Positions 1 through 7,734 of a stretch of 64,000 bases of DNA are shown here, in pieces. This stretch comes from Thiovibrio frasassiensis (GTDB taxonomy: Bacteria > Desulfobacterota > Desulfobulbia > Desulfobulbales > Desulfurivibrionaceae), in assembly GCF_029607905.1 (NCBI RefSeq), contig NZ_JAPHEH010000001.1:2509530-2573529 (forward strand), written 5' to 3'. Within the stretch, counting starts at the first letter, position 1; the number at the start of each line of letters is the position of its first letter. The translations under genes and the position numbers were made by a program. Under the pieces are notes generated by a model. That model made no database searches and was not told where the DNA came from. It saw only the letters and a program-made list of their open reading frames with translations.

Positions 1-1794
1 GATCTGGGCAGCCAGTGCCGAGCCTATCCCGGGCACCGCCGCGATTTCCGCAACACTTGCCCGGGCAAGACGATGCATACTGCCGAGCTCCCGCAGCAAC
101 AACTCCCTGCGCCCCTTGCCCACTCCGGGAATCTGCTCAAGGGAAGAGGTCAGACTCTCCTTGGCCCGCAATTTCCGGTGCAAGGTTATGCCGTAGCGAT
201 GCGCTTCATCCCTGATCCGCATGAGATAGAGAAGTACCGGGGAATGGTTGTTCAAAAGCAGCGGATTTTTCCGCCCTGGCCGGTAGAGTTTTTCCCCCTC
301 CCCTGCTTTCTCCTTGGCAATACCGGCAAGCTCAAGCGTACCGGCAATACCAGCATCCGCCAAGGCCTGGAGGGCCACGCCGAGTTGGCCCTTGCCGCCG
401 TCAACCAGAAGGAGATCGGGCAGATCATTTTCCGCGAGCCCCTTGGCAAAACGCCGTCTCAACACCTCTCCCATCATGGCGTAATCATCCGGCCCTGCCA
501 CCGTATGGATTCCATAATGGCGGTAACGATGCTTGGCCATCTCTCCAGCAACAAAACAGACCAGAGAGCCCACTGCCTGCTGGCCGCCCAGATTGGAGAT
601 ATCCAGGCACTCGATCCGTTCCGGCAGCCTTGCCAGGCCGAGGGCTTTTTGCACCCCCTCGGCCAAAGCCTGCCAGGAGGTCTGCCGGGTTTTTCTCGCC
701 ACCAAGACCTGTTGGGCATTGGTGGCGGCCATCTCCAACAGCCGCACCCTGTCGCCCCGCTGCGGGCAGGCAATGGTCACGGTGGTGCCCTTCTCTTCGC
801 TCAGCCATTCCGCCAGCAAAGGATCATCGGTGCCCGCAAAGGGCAGCAGAATCTCCTGGGGAAGATAGCGCCCCTCCTCGCCGTAAAACCGGGAAAGCAC
901 CTCGGTCAGCACCTCGGGGTCCGTGCCCACCGGCTCGGCAAGGAAGAAGGATTGCTGGCCGGTGATCACCCCCTTGCGGATAAAGAGCAAGGCCACGGCC
1001 ACGGAAGCGTCCTGGCGGGCAAAGCCCAGCACATCCTGATCCCTGGTGTGCGCCGCCACCACCTGCTGCTTTTCCAGGGTCTTGTTCAAGGAATTGATCC
1101 GGTCCCGCAACTGAGCCGCCTCCTCAAAACGCAGGGCTTCCGCAGCCAGCGCCATCTTTCTGGAGAGCTCCTTGACCAGTTGCTGGTTCTTCCCCTCCAG
1201 CACCAGGAGCACATTGTTGACCAGCTCCCGGTACTCCTCGCGGCTGACCTTGTCCGCACAGGGGGCAAGACAACGGCCCATCTGGTGGTTGAGGCAGGGC
1301 CGGGACTTGGGCTTGAGGCTCTTTTCCTTGCAACGGCGCAGGGGAAAGAGCGAGTTGAGGTAGCGGATGGTCTCCCACATGGCCGAGGGGGAGGAAAAGG
1401 GGCCGAAATACCGGGCCCCGTCCTTGACACGCCGCCGAGTCATCACCAGCCTGGGCCACTGCTCCTGCACCGTCACCTTGAGGAGCGGGTAGCTTTTGTC
1501 GTCGCGGAGAATGACATTGTACTTGGGCCGGTGCTGCTTGATCAGCGAGGATTCAAGGATCAGGGCCTCTTTTTCCGTATTGGTGACGATGGTCTCAATT
1601 AAGCGCACCTGGGAGAGCAGCATCGCGGTTTTGCCGTGCTGGGTCTGATCGATGCGACCATAAGAGGAGAGCCGCTTGCGCAGCTCCCTGGCCTTGCCCA
1701 CATAAAGCACCTCGCCCGCCCGGCTCTTCATCAGATAGACGCCGGGCTGCAAGGGAACGGTGGGGAGAAATTCTTTGAAATCAAATGGGGGCAT
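1..1794 (-). CDS. uvrC: UvrABC system protein C (C-terminus cut by window edge)
   Basis: UvrC is the dual-incision nuclease of nucleotide excision repair and cuts on both sides of a lesion marked by UvrA/UvrB. Read on minus from the ATG at 1794-1792, 598 codons are open to the window edge. A GIY-YIG nuclease domain starts near residue 18 (GVYL...VLYVGKA). It is followed by a UVR motif near residues 200-235, the RNase H-like second nuclease domain, and the beginning of the C-terminal helix-hairpin-helix pair (IPGVGKGRR, VPGIGSALA). E. coli UvrC has 610 residues, so only about a dozen should be missing. Long plus-strand open frames across this region are its shadows. No stop codon is visible, so completeness at the 3' end cannot be judged. 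Confidence 0.97.
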   Translation of the reverse strand, partial: MPPFDFKEFLPTVPLQPGVYLMKSRAGEVLYVGKARELRKRLSSYGRIDQTQHGKTAMLLSQVRLIETIVTNTEKEALILESSLIKQHRPKYNVILRDDKSYPLLKVTVQEQWPRLVMTRRRVKDGARYFGPFSSPSAMWETIRYLNSLFPLRRCKEKSLKPKSRPCLNHQMGRCLAPCADKVSREEYRELVNNVLLVLEGKNQQLVKELSRKMALAAEALRFEEAAQLRDRINSLNKTLEKQQVVAAHTRDQDVLGFARQDASVAVALLFIRKGVITGQQSFFLAEPVGTDPEVLTEVLSRFYGEEGRYLPQEILLPFAGTDDPLLAEWLSEEKGTTVTIACPQRGDRVRLLEMAATNAQQVLVARKTRQTSWQALAEGVQKALGLARLPERIECLDISNLGGQQAVGSLVCFVAGEMAKHRYRHYGIHTVAGPDDYAMMGEVLRRRFAKGLAENDLPDLLLVDGGKGQLGVALQALADAGIAGTLELAGIAKEKAGEGEKLYRPGRKNPLLLNNHSPVLLYLMRIRDEAHRYGITLHRKLRAKESLTSSLEQIPGVGKGRRELLLRELGSMHRLARASVAEIAAVPGIGSALAAQI

Positions 1795-2061
1795 GATCAC
1801 CGCAATTTGGCGCTGTTCTTGTGGGAGATACACCAAGGACTTTGCGATATGACTACCCTTCCCGGACGATTTTGTCAAACAGGACGGGCCTCATTGTGTT
1901 GGTTGCACCCGTTATCGCCCTGCCGCATCCTCTTAATACCCCGTATTTTTTCGGGATTGCCTACAGGTTGGTATTCTGGTAACAAGATTTGTCAGGCATA
2001 GCAATTTAGACCGTGGCCGGAGCCGCTCGATGCGGCGATAGACAAATACAGAAAGAGAACA
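1795..2061. other. Intergenic region upstream of uvrC
   Basis: This stretch has no convincing gene. It should contain the uvrC promoter on minus, but I see no clear -35/-10 pair. On plus, one frame is open from 2002 into the toxin remnant that begins near 2098. The part before about 2090 does not resemble the toxin family, so it is probably unrelated DNA joined to the remnant. Confidence 0.5.
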
Positions 2062-2087
2062 AAAAATAGGGAGGCGTCCCTATTTTT
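2062..2087. repeat. Perfect 11-bp palindrome (AAAAATAGGGA / TCCCTATTTTT)
   Basis: Arms 2062-2072 and 2077-2087 pair perfectly around the 4-base loop GGCG. The arms carry A and T runs, so the element could act as a bidirectional terminator. Its core, GGGA-n-GTCCC, resembles short palindromes at 31911-31920 and 32620-32629 beside the second accessory island, so a dispersed repeat is equally plausible. Confidence 0.6.
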
Positions 2088-2097
2088 CTTCCTAGTT

Positions 2098-2241
2098 TTC
2101 TTCAGATTGGGGGATGGGGTCCACCACTGTCATCTGAAAAAGGGCCACCCTACTTATGTTGCGGTCTGGCAAGAAAAAGACGGCGAAATTCGACTCGTGG
2201 AGTTCATTTATGTTGGTACGCACGAAAAAGCACCATACTGA
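2098..2241 (+). pseudogene. C-terminal remnant of a RelE/HigB-like toxin
   Basis: The frame ending in TGA at 2239-2241 encodes about 46 residues that look like the C-terminal half of a small RelE/HigB-type toxin: RLGDGVHHCHLKKG, then PTYVAVWQ, and the ending YVGTHEKAPY. Family members are about 90 residues long. Here the N-terminal half is missing and upstream codons do not match it, so the toxin is almost certainly inactive. The tail overlaps the start of the downstream XRE antitoxin gene by 32 bases, which is the normal arrangement for this toxin-antitoxin type. The family assignment is from memory of its typical C-terminus, and the 5' boundary is approximate. Confidence 0.6.
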
Positions 2242-2554
2242 AAGCGTCCGCTTTGTCGGGCCACCGGCGGCAATCGAGCGCCTGCGCAAGCTGGCCCGTG
2301 AAACGGGTGTAGCGGAAGAAGCGGAAAGCATCCCCGCTTCCATGCTCAACCCGGAGCTTGATAGCAATCCTGGCGGGGTCTATCTCAAGGGTATTCGCCA
2401 CCGAAACAGCCTCAGCCAGGAGCAGCTTGCCAAACTGACGGGGATACCAAGGCGGCATATTTCCGAAATGGAGAACGGCAAGCGAACCATCGGCAAAGAA
2501 AACGCCAAGAAGATGGCCCGTGCCCTTGGCTGCGACTATCGCGCCTTTCTCTGA
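2210..2554 (+). CDS. XRE-family HTH antitoxin-like regulator
   Basis: This 114-residue protein has a Cro/C1-type helix-turn-helix near residues 60-105 (LSQEQLAKLTGIPRRHISEM, then GKRTIGKENAKKMARAL). It probably binds DNA as the antitoxin and autorepressor of a type II toxin-antitoxin pair. I place the start at the ATG at 2210. The frame is open back to 2156, but those upstream codons only overlap the toxin remnant in another frame and give a non-family-like N-terminus. The start inside the toxin's 3' end is typical for this module type. With the toxin destroyed, the antitoxin is an orphan that may persist as a regulator or as protection against related toxins. Confidence 0.75.
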   Translation: MLVRTKKHHTESVRFVGPPAAIERLRKLARETGVAEEAESIPASMLNPELDSNPGGVYLKGIRHRNSLSQEQLAKLTGIPRRHISEMENGKRTIGKENAKKMARALGCDYRAFL

Positions 2555-2585
2555 AATTTTCCCAATCTTTTCGGGAAATAAGTAT

Positions 2586-2660
2586 TATGTCCCCGGAATT
2601 ACACTATGTCCCCGGAATTCCGAAAAAAACGACTCAATAAATAGATATTATGTCCCCAGA
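2586..2660 (+). repeat. Three direct TATGTCCCC(G/A)GA repeats
   Basis: TATGTCCCCGGAATT occurs at 2586-2600 and again at 2605-2619, and a variant TATGTCCCCAGA lies at 2649-2660, just before the AT-rich gene at 2687. An inverted copy, AATTCTGGGGACA, lies beyond that gene at 3641-3653. The set brackets the gene like the ends of a small mobile or recombining unit. Confidence 0.65.
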
Positions 2661-2686
2661 AAACTATAAGCAGCTAAGGTTTGATC

Positions 2687-3622
2687 ATGGACGAATTAAA
2701 GAAAAGAATATTTTCAAGTGGTGCCTTTCGAAGCTTTTTAAAAGAAAGAGATGCATCTGTAATTTTTCGCAACTACGGATGGAAAGCGCAGCACGGAGTC
2801 TACTATCAGGACGTAGATTCTGGAAAACACCGAGAAATTGATGTCTTGGCCAGTCAGATTTGGACTAAAAAAACGAAATTTGGCACCCAATATGCACGAC
2901 TTAGGGTTCCAGTAGAGGTTAAAACGATGAAGGAGTATCACATCATCGTCTCTCCAACCACGGGGGAAGAATGGAGCTCTAGTTATCGAAACAATATATG
3001 TCTAGCGGAGTCGGGGAATGAGTATGTCAGGCTCAGAAAAGACCTTCAGGCGAGTGGGTTGCAGGAAGGGGCAGTGGATTCGCTCATTGCTGGCATGCAT
3101 GAATTCGCCTGGCCTAAAGATAGGGCTAGGCTACATTCTTTAATGCTAGCCCCACCAAAAGAGCTTGTTTTCACATCCTTTCGTGAAACGAACATTGGTG
3201 GAGAAAAGGAGCTAGAAAATTCGGTATTTTGGAGAGCAAGTCAAAACCTTAATTCTGCCGTAAAGAGTATTGCTGAGTCCATCTATCAGTACCACATTGG
3301 TTGGATTCTTGCTGGGAGGGAGAACGAGAAGTTCAAGGGGAATGACTACATTGATGAAACATTTGACTGGATGTGCTCACAAGTTCAATTTGTTGACATT
3401 ATTCATCCGGTTGTCGTTACCGATGCAAGTTTGTGGTCCATCGAAAAAAACGCGCCTACGGAAATCGGCTGGGCGCGTTTTGGGTTGCACGGATATAACG
3501 ATTGGCCTGAGTGGTGGTGCGACCTCGTTAACTCAAGCCATTTGGAATCTTATGTGGAGCTTTTGTCAAATCACTACACATCTGCTCTTAAAAAAACCAA
3601 GGCAAAGATAAATTCCAAGTAA
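2687..3622 (+). CDS. Hypothetical protein with PD-(D/E)XK nuclease-like N-terminus
   Basis: This 311-residue protein is one I do not recognise as a named family. Its N-terminal 90 residues look like a restriction-endonuclease fold: a Gly-Trp/Tyr-rich strand (NYGWKAQHGVYYQD), an acidic strand (KHREIDVLAS) and then an E-x-K strand (VPVEVKTM). This order fits the D...ExK active site of PD-(D/E)XK enzymes. The remaining ~200 residues have no motif I can name. The ATG at 2687 follows AAGG with seven bases between, which I prefer to the TTG at 2681. The gene is visibly more AT-rich than uvrC or the respiratory genes and lies between GTCCCC-type repeats, suggesting acquisition. A defence or DNA-processing role is an inference only. 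Confidence 0.6.
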   Translation: MDELKKRIFSSGAFRSFLKERDASVIFRNYGWKAQHGVYYQDVDSGKHREIDVLASQIWTKKTKFGTQYARLRVPVEVKTMKEYHIIVSPTTGEEWSSSYRNNICLAESGNEYVRLRKDLQASGLQEGAVDSLIAGMHEFAWPKDRARLHSLMLAPPKELVFTSFRETNIGGEKELENSVFWRASQNLNSAVKSIAESIYQYHIGWILAGRENEKFKGNDYIDETFDWMCSQVQFVDIIHPVVVTDASLWSIEKNAPTEIGWARFGLHGYNDWPEWWCDLVNSSHLESYVELLSNHYTSALKKTKAKINSK

Positions 3623-3640
3623 TAGAAAGAGCCGAACTAA

Positions 3641-3653
3641 AATTCTGGGGACA
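3641..3653 (-). repeat. Inverted copy of the TGTCCCC(A/G)GAATT repeat
   Basis: AATTCTGGGGACA is the reverse complement of TGTCCCCAGAATT, matching the elements at 2586-2660 in opposite orientation. It lies 19 bases after the stop codon of the nuclease-like gene. Confidence 0.6.
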
Positions 3654-3740
3654 CTTTACTTAATTATTGAGACGAGAAAACCCTCTTCGACAGGCGGAGC
3701 ACAACTAATCAATCCGTAATCAATCCGCAGTGAAACCAAT

Positions 3741-4142
3741 AGGGACGCTGGTAAGTTATGTAACTTAATACGTATAAAATAGGGACAGAGCCCAATTTTC
3801 ACAATAAAACGAGCAAGCCTGCCAGGCTGAATTTCCTCTGCCGCGTAAATGTAACGAATTGAAGATGAAAAAACAAAACAACACCACCAAAAGAAAGCTA
3901 AAAATTCTCATTGTCGACGATCTTGAATTCCCAAGGGGGACTACAGGGACGCTGGCAAGTTATGTAACTTAAATAACGTATGAAATAGGAAACGGAGCCT
4001 CATTTTCACAATGCAATGAGCAAACCTGCTAGGCTGAATTTCCTCTGCCGTGTAAACGTAACGAATTGAAGATGAAAAAACAAAACAGCACCAGCAAGAG
4101 AAAGCTGAAAATTCTCATTGTCGATGACCTCGAATTCCCAAG
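3741..4142 (+). repeat. Imperfect tandem duplication of a receiver gene's 5' end and leader
   Basis: Copy A (3741-3935) and copy B (3945-4142) align over about 195 bases: both start AGGGACGCTGG, both carry the dyad AAGTTATGTAACTT (3753-3766 and 3957-3970), both contain the block GCTGAATTTCCTCTGCCG, and both end in the first ~24 codons of a receiver domain up to CCCAAG. Within the coding part most differences are synonymous (for example GAC GAT CTT against GAT GAC CTC). Copy A stops matching at 3935, where it runs into GGGGACTAC and then copy B. Confidence 0.85.
3865..3972 (+). pseudogene. Truncated CheY-like receiver gene (35 codons left)
   Basis: The ATG at 3865 opens a frame that matches the N-terminus of the intact receiver at 4072, including KLKILIVDDLEFPR. 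After Arg24 it shifts to eleven unrelated residues and stops at 3970-3972. Only the first beta strand and the acidic Asp pair survive, so no receiver fold is possible. The synonymous pattern of differences from the intact gene suggests that this was once a complete paralogue. Confidence 0.8.
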
Positions 4143-4485
4143 AATGGTTATCCGAAACATGTTCCATGATTTGGGCTACGAGAGTCATAATAACATCCTG
4201 GAAGCGGCCAACGGCCTTGAGGCGCTTGCGGTGTTGAAAGAGACCCCGATCGACCTGATCGTCTGCGACTGGTTGATGCCGATCATGACCGGCTTTGAAC
4301 TGCTGCAAAAAATCCGGGCGACGCCGGAATTTGCCAAGATTCCCTTCATTATGATTACCGCTGAGGCGGAAAAAGGGAATATCCTGGAAGCCATCAAGGC
4401 AGGGGTAAGTCAATACATCGTGAAACCATTCACCGCCGAGACTCTGTATCTGAAAATCGAGTCTGTTTTTGCCAAGTCCAAATAA
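4072..4485 (+). CDS. Single-domain CheY-like response regulator
   Basis: This 137-residue protein is a lone receiver domain. The acidic pair is Asp18-Asp19 (ILIVDDL), the phosphoacceptor is Asp66 (VCDWLMP), the switch Thr is Thr96 (MITAEA) and the conserved Lys is Lys118 (IVKPF), so it should be phosphorylatable. It has no output domain and probably acts by protein-protein contact, as CheY does at the flagellar motor, or as a phosphorelay carrier. I chose the ATG at 4072 because copy A starts at the equivalent ATG; the upstream TTG at 4066 is possible but has no better ribosome site. No kinase gene is adjacent. Confidence 0.88.
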   Translation: MKKQNSTSKRKLKILIVDDLEFPRMVIRNMFHDLGYESHNNILEAANGLEALAVLKETPIDLIVCDWLMPIMTGFELLQKIRATPEFAKIPFIMITAEAEKGNILEAIKAGVSQYIVKPFTAETLYLKIESVFAKSK

Positions 4486-4486
4486 A

Positions 4487-4528
4487 GCCTGCATTGAGGG
4501 AACAGAACCCGGTACCCTCAATGCAGGC
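4487..4528 (+). terminator. 14-bp perfect stem-loop after the CheY-like gene
   Basis: GCCTGCATTGAGGG (4487-4500) and CCCTCAATGCAGGC (4515-4528) form a perfect stem beginning one base after the stop codon. No T run follows, so it is more likely a 3'-end stabilising hairpin than a terminator alone. The next hairpin has the T run. Confidence 0.6.
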
Positions 4529-4536
4529 CCACAAAC

Positions 4537-4575
4537 AAAAAAAGCCCCCGACACCTTTCGGCACCGGGGGCTTTT
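4537..4575. terminator. Bidirectional rho-independent terminator
   Basis: AGCCCCCG (4543-4550) pairs with CGGGGGCT (4565-4572). On plus it runs into TTTT, and on minus into seven T's (complement of 4537-4543). It would end both the receiver gene on plus and the molybdoenzyme operon on minus, whose last stop is at 4602. Confidence 0.88.
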
Positions 4576-4601
4576 CATAACCAGCAAAAACGCGAAACGA
4601 C

Positions 4602-5417
4602 TTATTCCTTCTCGTCGTCGCTCAAGCCTTTCACAATAACCGCCCCTGCCAGCCCAAGCATCCCGAGGCCCTTGACCTGATCCATGGCCGGTTTCAGCAT
4701 ATGGGCCATGATGGTCCGGCGCAGATTGGCCTGCGGCATGGCCTGCGGGGTGCAGGTGGTGGTCAGCAGATGCATGTCCTTTTTGTTGCCGTAATAACGG
4801 ACATTGGGACCGATCTTCACCTTGGCGCTTTCCAGTTTAGCCGCGCCTTTTTTCACATACTTGGCAACCTCGGAATTGGGATCGTTCAGATCGCCGAATA
4901 TCCGGGCCCGGGCCAGACAGGTCTGCACACAGGCAGGCTCAAGGCCTTCAGCCACACGCTCAACGCAGAAGGTGCATTTGTCGGCCTTGGGATCGCTCTC
5001 TTCCTCATTCACATAACGAGCGCTGTACGGGCAGGCATCGGCGCAGGCGCCGCAACCAAGGCAGCGCTCCTTGTCGATCTGGACCGTACCGTTGAAGGGG
5101 TCCTTCCAGGTTGCAGCAACCTCCATCTTCTTGGTCTTGCCGCTCTTCGCATCGGTAAAGGTAACCTCTACCTTATCCGCCGGACAAACGTCGACGCACG
5201 CCGGCTTGTCGCAGTGGTTGCACAGGCCGGGATAATAGGTGGAAGCCAGGCCCTTGGGGGTCTTGGTCGGGCCAAGACGTGTTACCCAGTTTCTTCTCCG
5301 CTCTCTCTCGGCCGAATCCTTGCCGGTGGGAACCTCCCACTCTGCCCGGCAAGCAATGGCACAGGCGTGGCAACCCACACATTTCTCAAGATCTATAATC
5401 ATTCCGTATTGACTCAC
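4602..5417 (-). CDS. Molybdoenzyme iron-sulfur subunit (four 4Fe-4S, PsrB/PhsB-like)
   Basis: This 271-residue protein is an electron-transfer subunit of the complex iron-sulfur molybdoenzyme family. Four cysteine groups are complete: Cys13/16/19/23, Cys66/69/74/78, Cys119/122/125/129 and Cys148/151/163/167, each predicted to hold a 4Fe-4S cluster. It has no signal peptide, as expected for a partner carried across the membrane with the Tat-exported catalytic subunit. The C-terminus has a short hydrophobic stretch (GLGMLGLAGAVIV) that may help it dock to the membrane. It lies 63 bases downstream of the catalytic subunit in one operon. No NrfD/PsrC-type membrane anchor gene is adjacent, so its electron donor or acceptor is unknown. 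Confidence 0.92.
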   Translation of the reverse strand: MSQYGMIIDLEKCVGCHACAIACRAEWEVPTGKDSAERERRRNWVTRLGPTKTPKGLASTYYPGLCNHCDKPACVDVCPADKVEVTFTDAKSGKTKKMEVAATWKDPFNGTVQIDKERCLGCGACADACPYSARYVNEEESDPKADKCTFCVERVAEGLEPACVQTCLARARIFGDLNDPNSEVAKYVKKGAAKLESAKVKIGPNVRYYGNKKDMHLLTTTCTPQAMPQANLRRTIMAHMLKPAMDQVKGLGMLGLAGAVIVKGLSDDEKE

Positions 5418-5480
5418 GGCAATTCCTCCAAAACAAAATAGTTAATTTCTCTGGGGCATCATCAATTAGCTAACTGCCGC

Positions 5481-7733
5481 TTACGCGGGAATGCTCAGCA
5501 CCTTGCCATTTTTGATGAACTTGACGAAGTTGTTCCGCATGCCATGCGCGCCGGTTTCAGGATCAACCGCAACCTTGGTGATCAAGCTCTGGTCGTCGAT
5601 GCCTGCGCCAACGCCAACGGTCATGGCCTTGTTCATCGTGCCGTAACCATGGGCGGTGTACACGGTATCCTTACGGATGCCCGGGGTCACCTTAACCACG
5701 GAAGAGGTCCTGGACTTCACGCCGTCCTGGTTCACCAGCTCGATGGTGTCGCCGTCTTTCAGACCCATCTTCTTGGCGCACTCGTCGTTGAGCCATACCG
5801 GATTGATCGGCATCTCATTGTGCAGCCAGGTATTGTTCTGCGTCCGGTTGAAAGTGTGCATCGGAGCGCGACCGTATACCAAACGGGCAAAGCCCTTGGG
5901 CGGCTCGGGAACCGGGACATAGGTGGGAATGGCCGGATAACCTGCTTCCGCCAGCTCCGCACTATGAAATTCCACATCCAGGGCCTTACCATAGGGATCC
6001 ACACCGGGCTGAAGATGGATACCATCCTCCTTGACCAGCTGTTCGATGGTCAGGTTGGCATCTTTCAACATGGTGTTGATCATATCCTCGGCAGACTTAA
6101 CCTTGATATGCTCACCGTAGCCCATGCGCTTCGCCAGCTCGTTCATGATCCAGACAGATTCCTTACGCTCATGGTCGGCAGCGGTGGGAGAAACCAGCGG
6201 CATCCGCGCGGAAATAAACTGCTGATGCGGATCGGCAAAGTTCCACTGGGTACCCTTCTGGATATGATCGTAACGTTCCAGATAGGAGGATTCAGGCAGC
6301 AGGATGTCTGCGTACATGGTGATATCGGTGGGCATGACATCACAAACCATAACAAAATCCATCTGCTCCAGCATCTTGATGGTCAGCGCCTGATCAGGCA
6401 CGGTCTGGATGGGATTCTGGCCCCAGGCAACAAAACCCTTGATCGCGTAAGGCTTGCCGGTCACGGCAGCATTACGGATCAGGTCGGTGGGGGTGCCCGG
6501 AGGAGAAAACTTGTAAACCTTTGCCATCTTGTGGAGGGCAAATTTCTCGGCATGCTCAGCCATGGGTTTCGGCCAGCCGGCCTTCCCGGTCTTGGGGCCT
6601 TTGCCTGCAACAAAGCCACCCTTGACGCCGATGGCACCCAAAAGACCGGTCAAACAAGCCAGGGCCCGCTCGCGCTGGAAGTCGTTACCGTGCCAGCTCA
6701 CGTGACGGCCTGGATGGATGGAAACATTGGGAGCATTGGCGGCCAGCATATCGGCAACCTGCTTGATCTGCTTCTCTGGCACGTCGCAGGTCTTTGCCGC
6801 CCATTTGAGGGTGGCATGGGCAATGCCCTTGGAAAACTCATCAAAGCCCTTGCCGTGTTCGGCAACATATTTCTTGTCGTATTTGCCTTCCTTGATCAAG
6901 TAGTTCATGATCGCCAGCAGGAAAGCAGTATCGGTGCCGGGCTTGATCTTGACCCAGATGTCTGCCTTGGAAACAGAGGCAGAGAACCGGGGGTCAACAA
7001 CGATCAGTTTGGCGCCGTTCTCAAGGCCCTTCAAATAGCGCTTCAGATGGGAGACATGGACGTTCTCACCAAAATGGCCACCGAGAAGGAAGATCGCCTT
7101 GGCATTGGCCATATCGACATTCTCACCGGGAGCAACACCCAAGGTAGCAACGTAAGCGGTGTCGCGGATACCGCGGCACTGGAAGAATGAAGCCTCGGAA
7201 TTGTTCGGGGTGCCGACTACATTTTCGAAAAAGGTCATCGGGTATTTTGCGGAAGAACCGTGGGGAAAAATGGCAATACCCTGGGGGCCGTGCTTGTCGA
7301 CAACCGCTTTGAGCTTGGTGGCGCACTCGTCAAGAGCCTCGGTCCAGGAAATCCGCTTCCATTCAGGGGCGCCACGCTTGCCGACGTTCTTCATGGGGAA
7401 TTTCAAACGATCCGGATCGTAGAGCAGCTTGACACCGGCGTTGCCACGGGCACAGATACTCTGACCGTTGTCGATGCTCTTGGGGTTGCCTTCAAGCTTC
7501 ACCAGCTTGCCGTCCCGCACCTTGCCCACCAGCTGACAACGCCAGAAGCACATTTCGCAGACACCACCCACCGCAGTCTTGGTGCCGGCAAAGCTGCCGG
7601 GCGCGGTGAAGGGTTTCTTGACAAACGGCGTACTCGCGTTTGCCTGCCTGGCAAAACAGCCGGACATTGCTGCCGAGGCTGCCGCAAGGGATGCGGTCTG
7701 CAGAAATTTACGTCTCGTCAGATTCAAAGCCAT
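5481..7733 (-). CDS. Molybdopterin oxidoreductase catalytic subunit (PsrA/PhsA-like)
   Basis: This 750-residue enzyme of the DMSO-reductase superfamily is probably a periplasmic respiratory reductase or oxidase. A twin-arginine signal (RRKFLQ, residues 7-12) leads, with either an Ala-X-Ala cut near residue 33 or a lipobox-like MSGC at residues 23-26. Cys59, Cys62, Cys66 and Cys94 form the classical 4Fe-4S site next to the molybdopterin. Cys186 (FFQCRG) is the likely molybdenum ligand. Later regions (GQNP, CDVMPTDIT, ADILLPESSYLE, then a C-terminal dinucleotide-binding domain) fit the family. The closest relatives I recognise are polysulfide/thiosulfate reductases, but the substrate cannot be read from the sequence, and tetrathionate, arsenic oxyanions or others remain possible. 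Confidence 0.92.
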   Translation of the reverse strand: MALNLTRRKFLQTASLAAASAAMSGCFARQANASTPFVKKPFTAPGSFAGTKTAVGGVCEMCFWRCQLVGKVRDGKLVKLEGNPKSIDNGQSICARGNAGVKLLYDPDRLKFPMKNVGKRGAPEWKRISWTEALDECATKLKAVVDKHGPQGIAIFPHGSSAKYPMTFFENVVGTPNNSEASFFQCRGIRDTAYVATLGVAPGENVDMANAKAIFLLGGHFGENVHVSHLKRYLKGLENGAKLIVVDPRFSASVSKADIWVKIKPGTDTAFLLAIMNYLIKEGKYDKKYVAEHGKGFDEFSKGIAHATLKWAAKTCDVPEKQIKQVADMLAANAPNVSIHPGRHVSWHGNDFQRERALACLTGLLGAIGVKGGFVAGKGPKTGKAGWPKPMAEHAEKFALHKMAKVYKFSPPGTPTDLIRNAAVTGKPYAIKGFVAWGQNPIQTVPDQALTIKMLEQMDFVMVCDVMPTDITMYADILLPESSYLERYDHIQKGTQWNFADPHQQFISARMPLVSPTAADHERKESVWIMNELAKRMGYGEHIKVKSAEDMINTMLKDANLTIEQLVKEDGIHLQPGVDPYGKALDVEFHSAELAEAGYPAIPTYVPVPEPPKGFARLVYGRAPMHTFNRTQNNTWLHNEMPINPVWLNDECAKKMGLKDGDTIELVNQDGVKSRTSSVVKVTPGIRKDTVYTAHGYGTMNKAMTVGVGAGIDDQSLITKVAVDPETGAHGMRNNFVKFIKNGKVLSIPA

Positions 7734-7734
7734 T

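Noticed and set aside
73-1602. A 509-codon open frame on plus across uvrC
   Set aside because: It is the mirror frame of uvrC on minus. Its product has no recognisable domain and is rich in His, Gln and Gly as expected for such shadows.
5544-7190. A 548-codon open frame on plus opposite the molybdoenzyme gene
   Set aside because: It is antisense to a protein with clear family motifs; the translated product matches nothing and has shadow-like composition.
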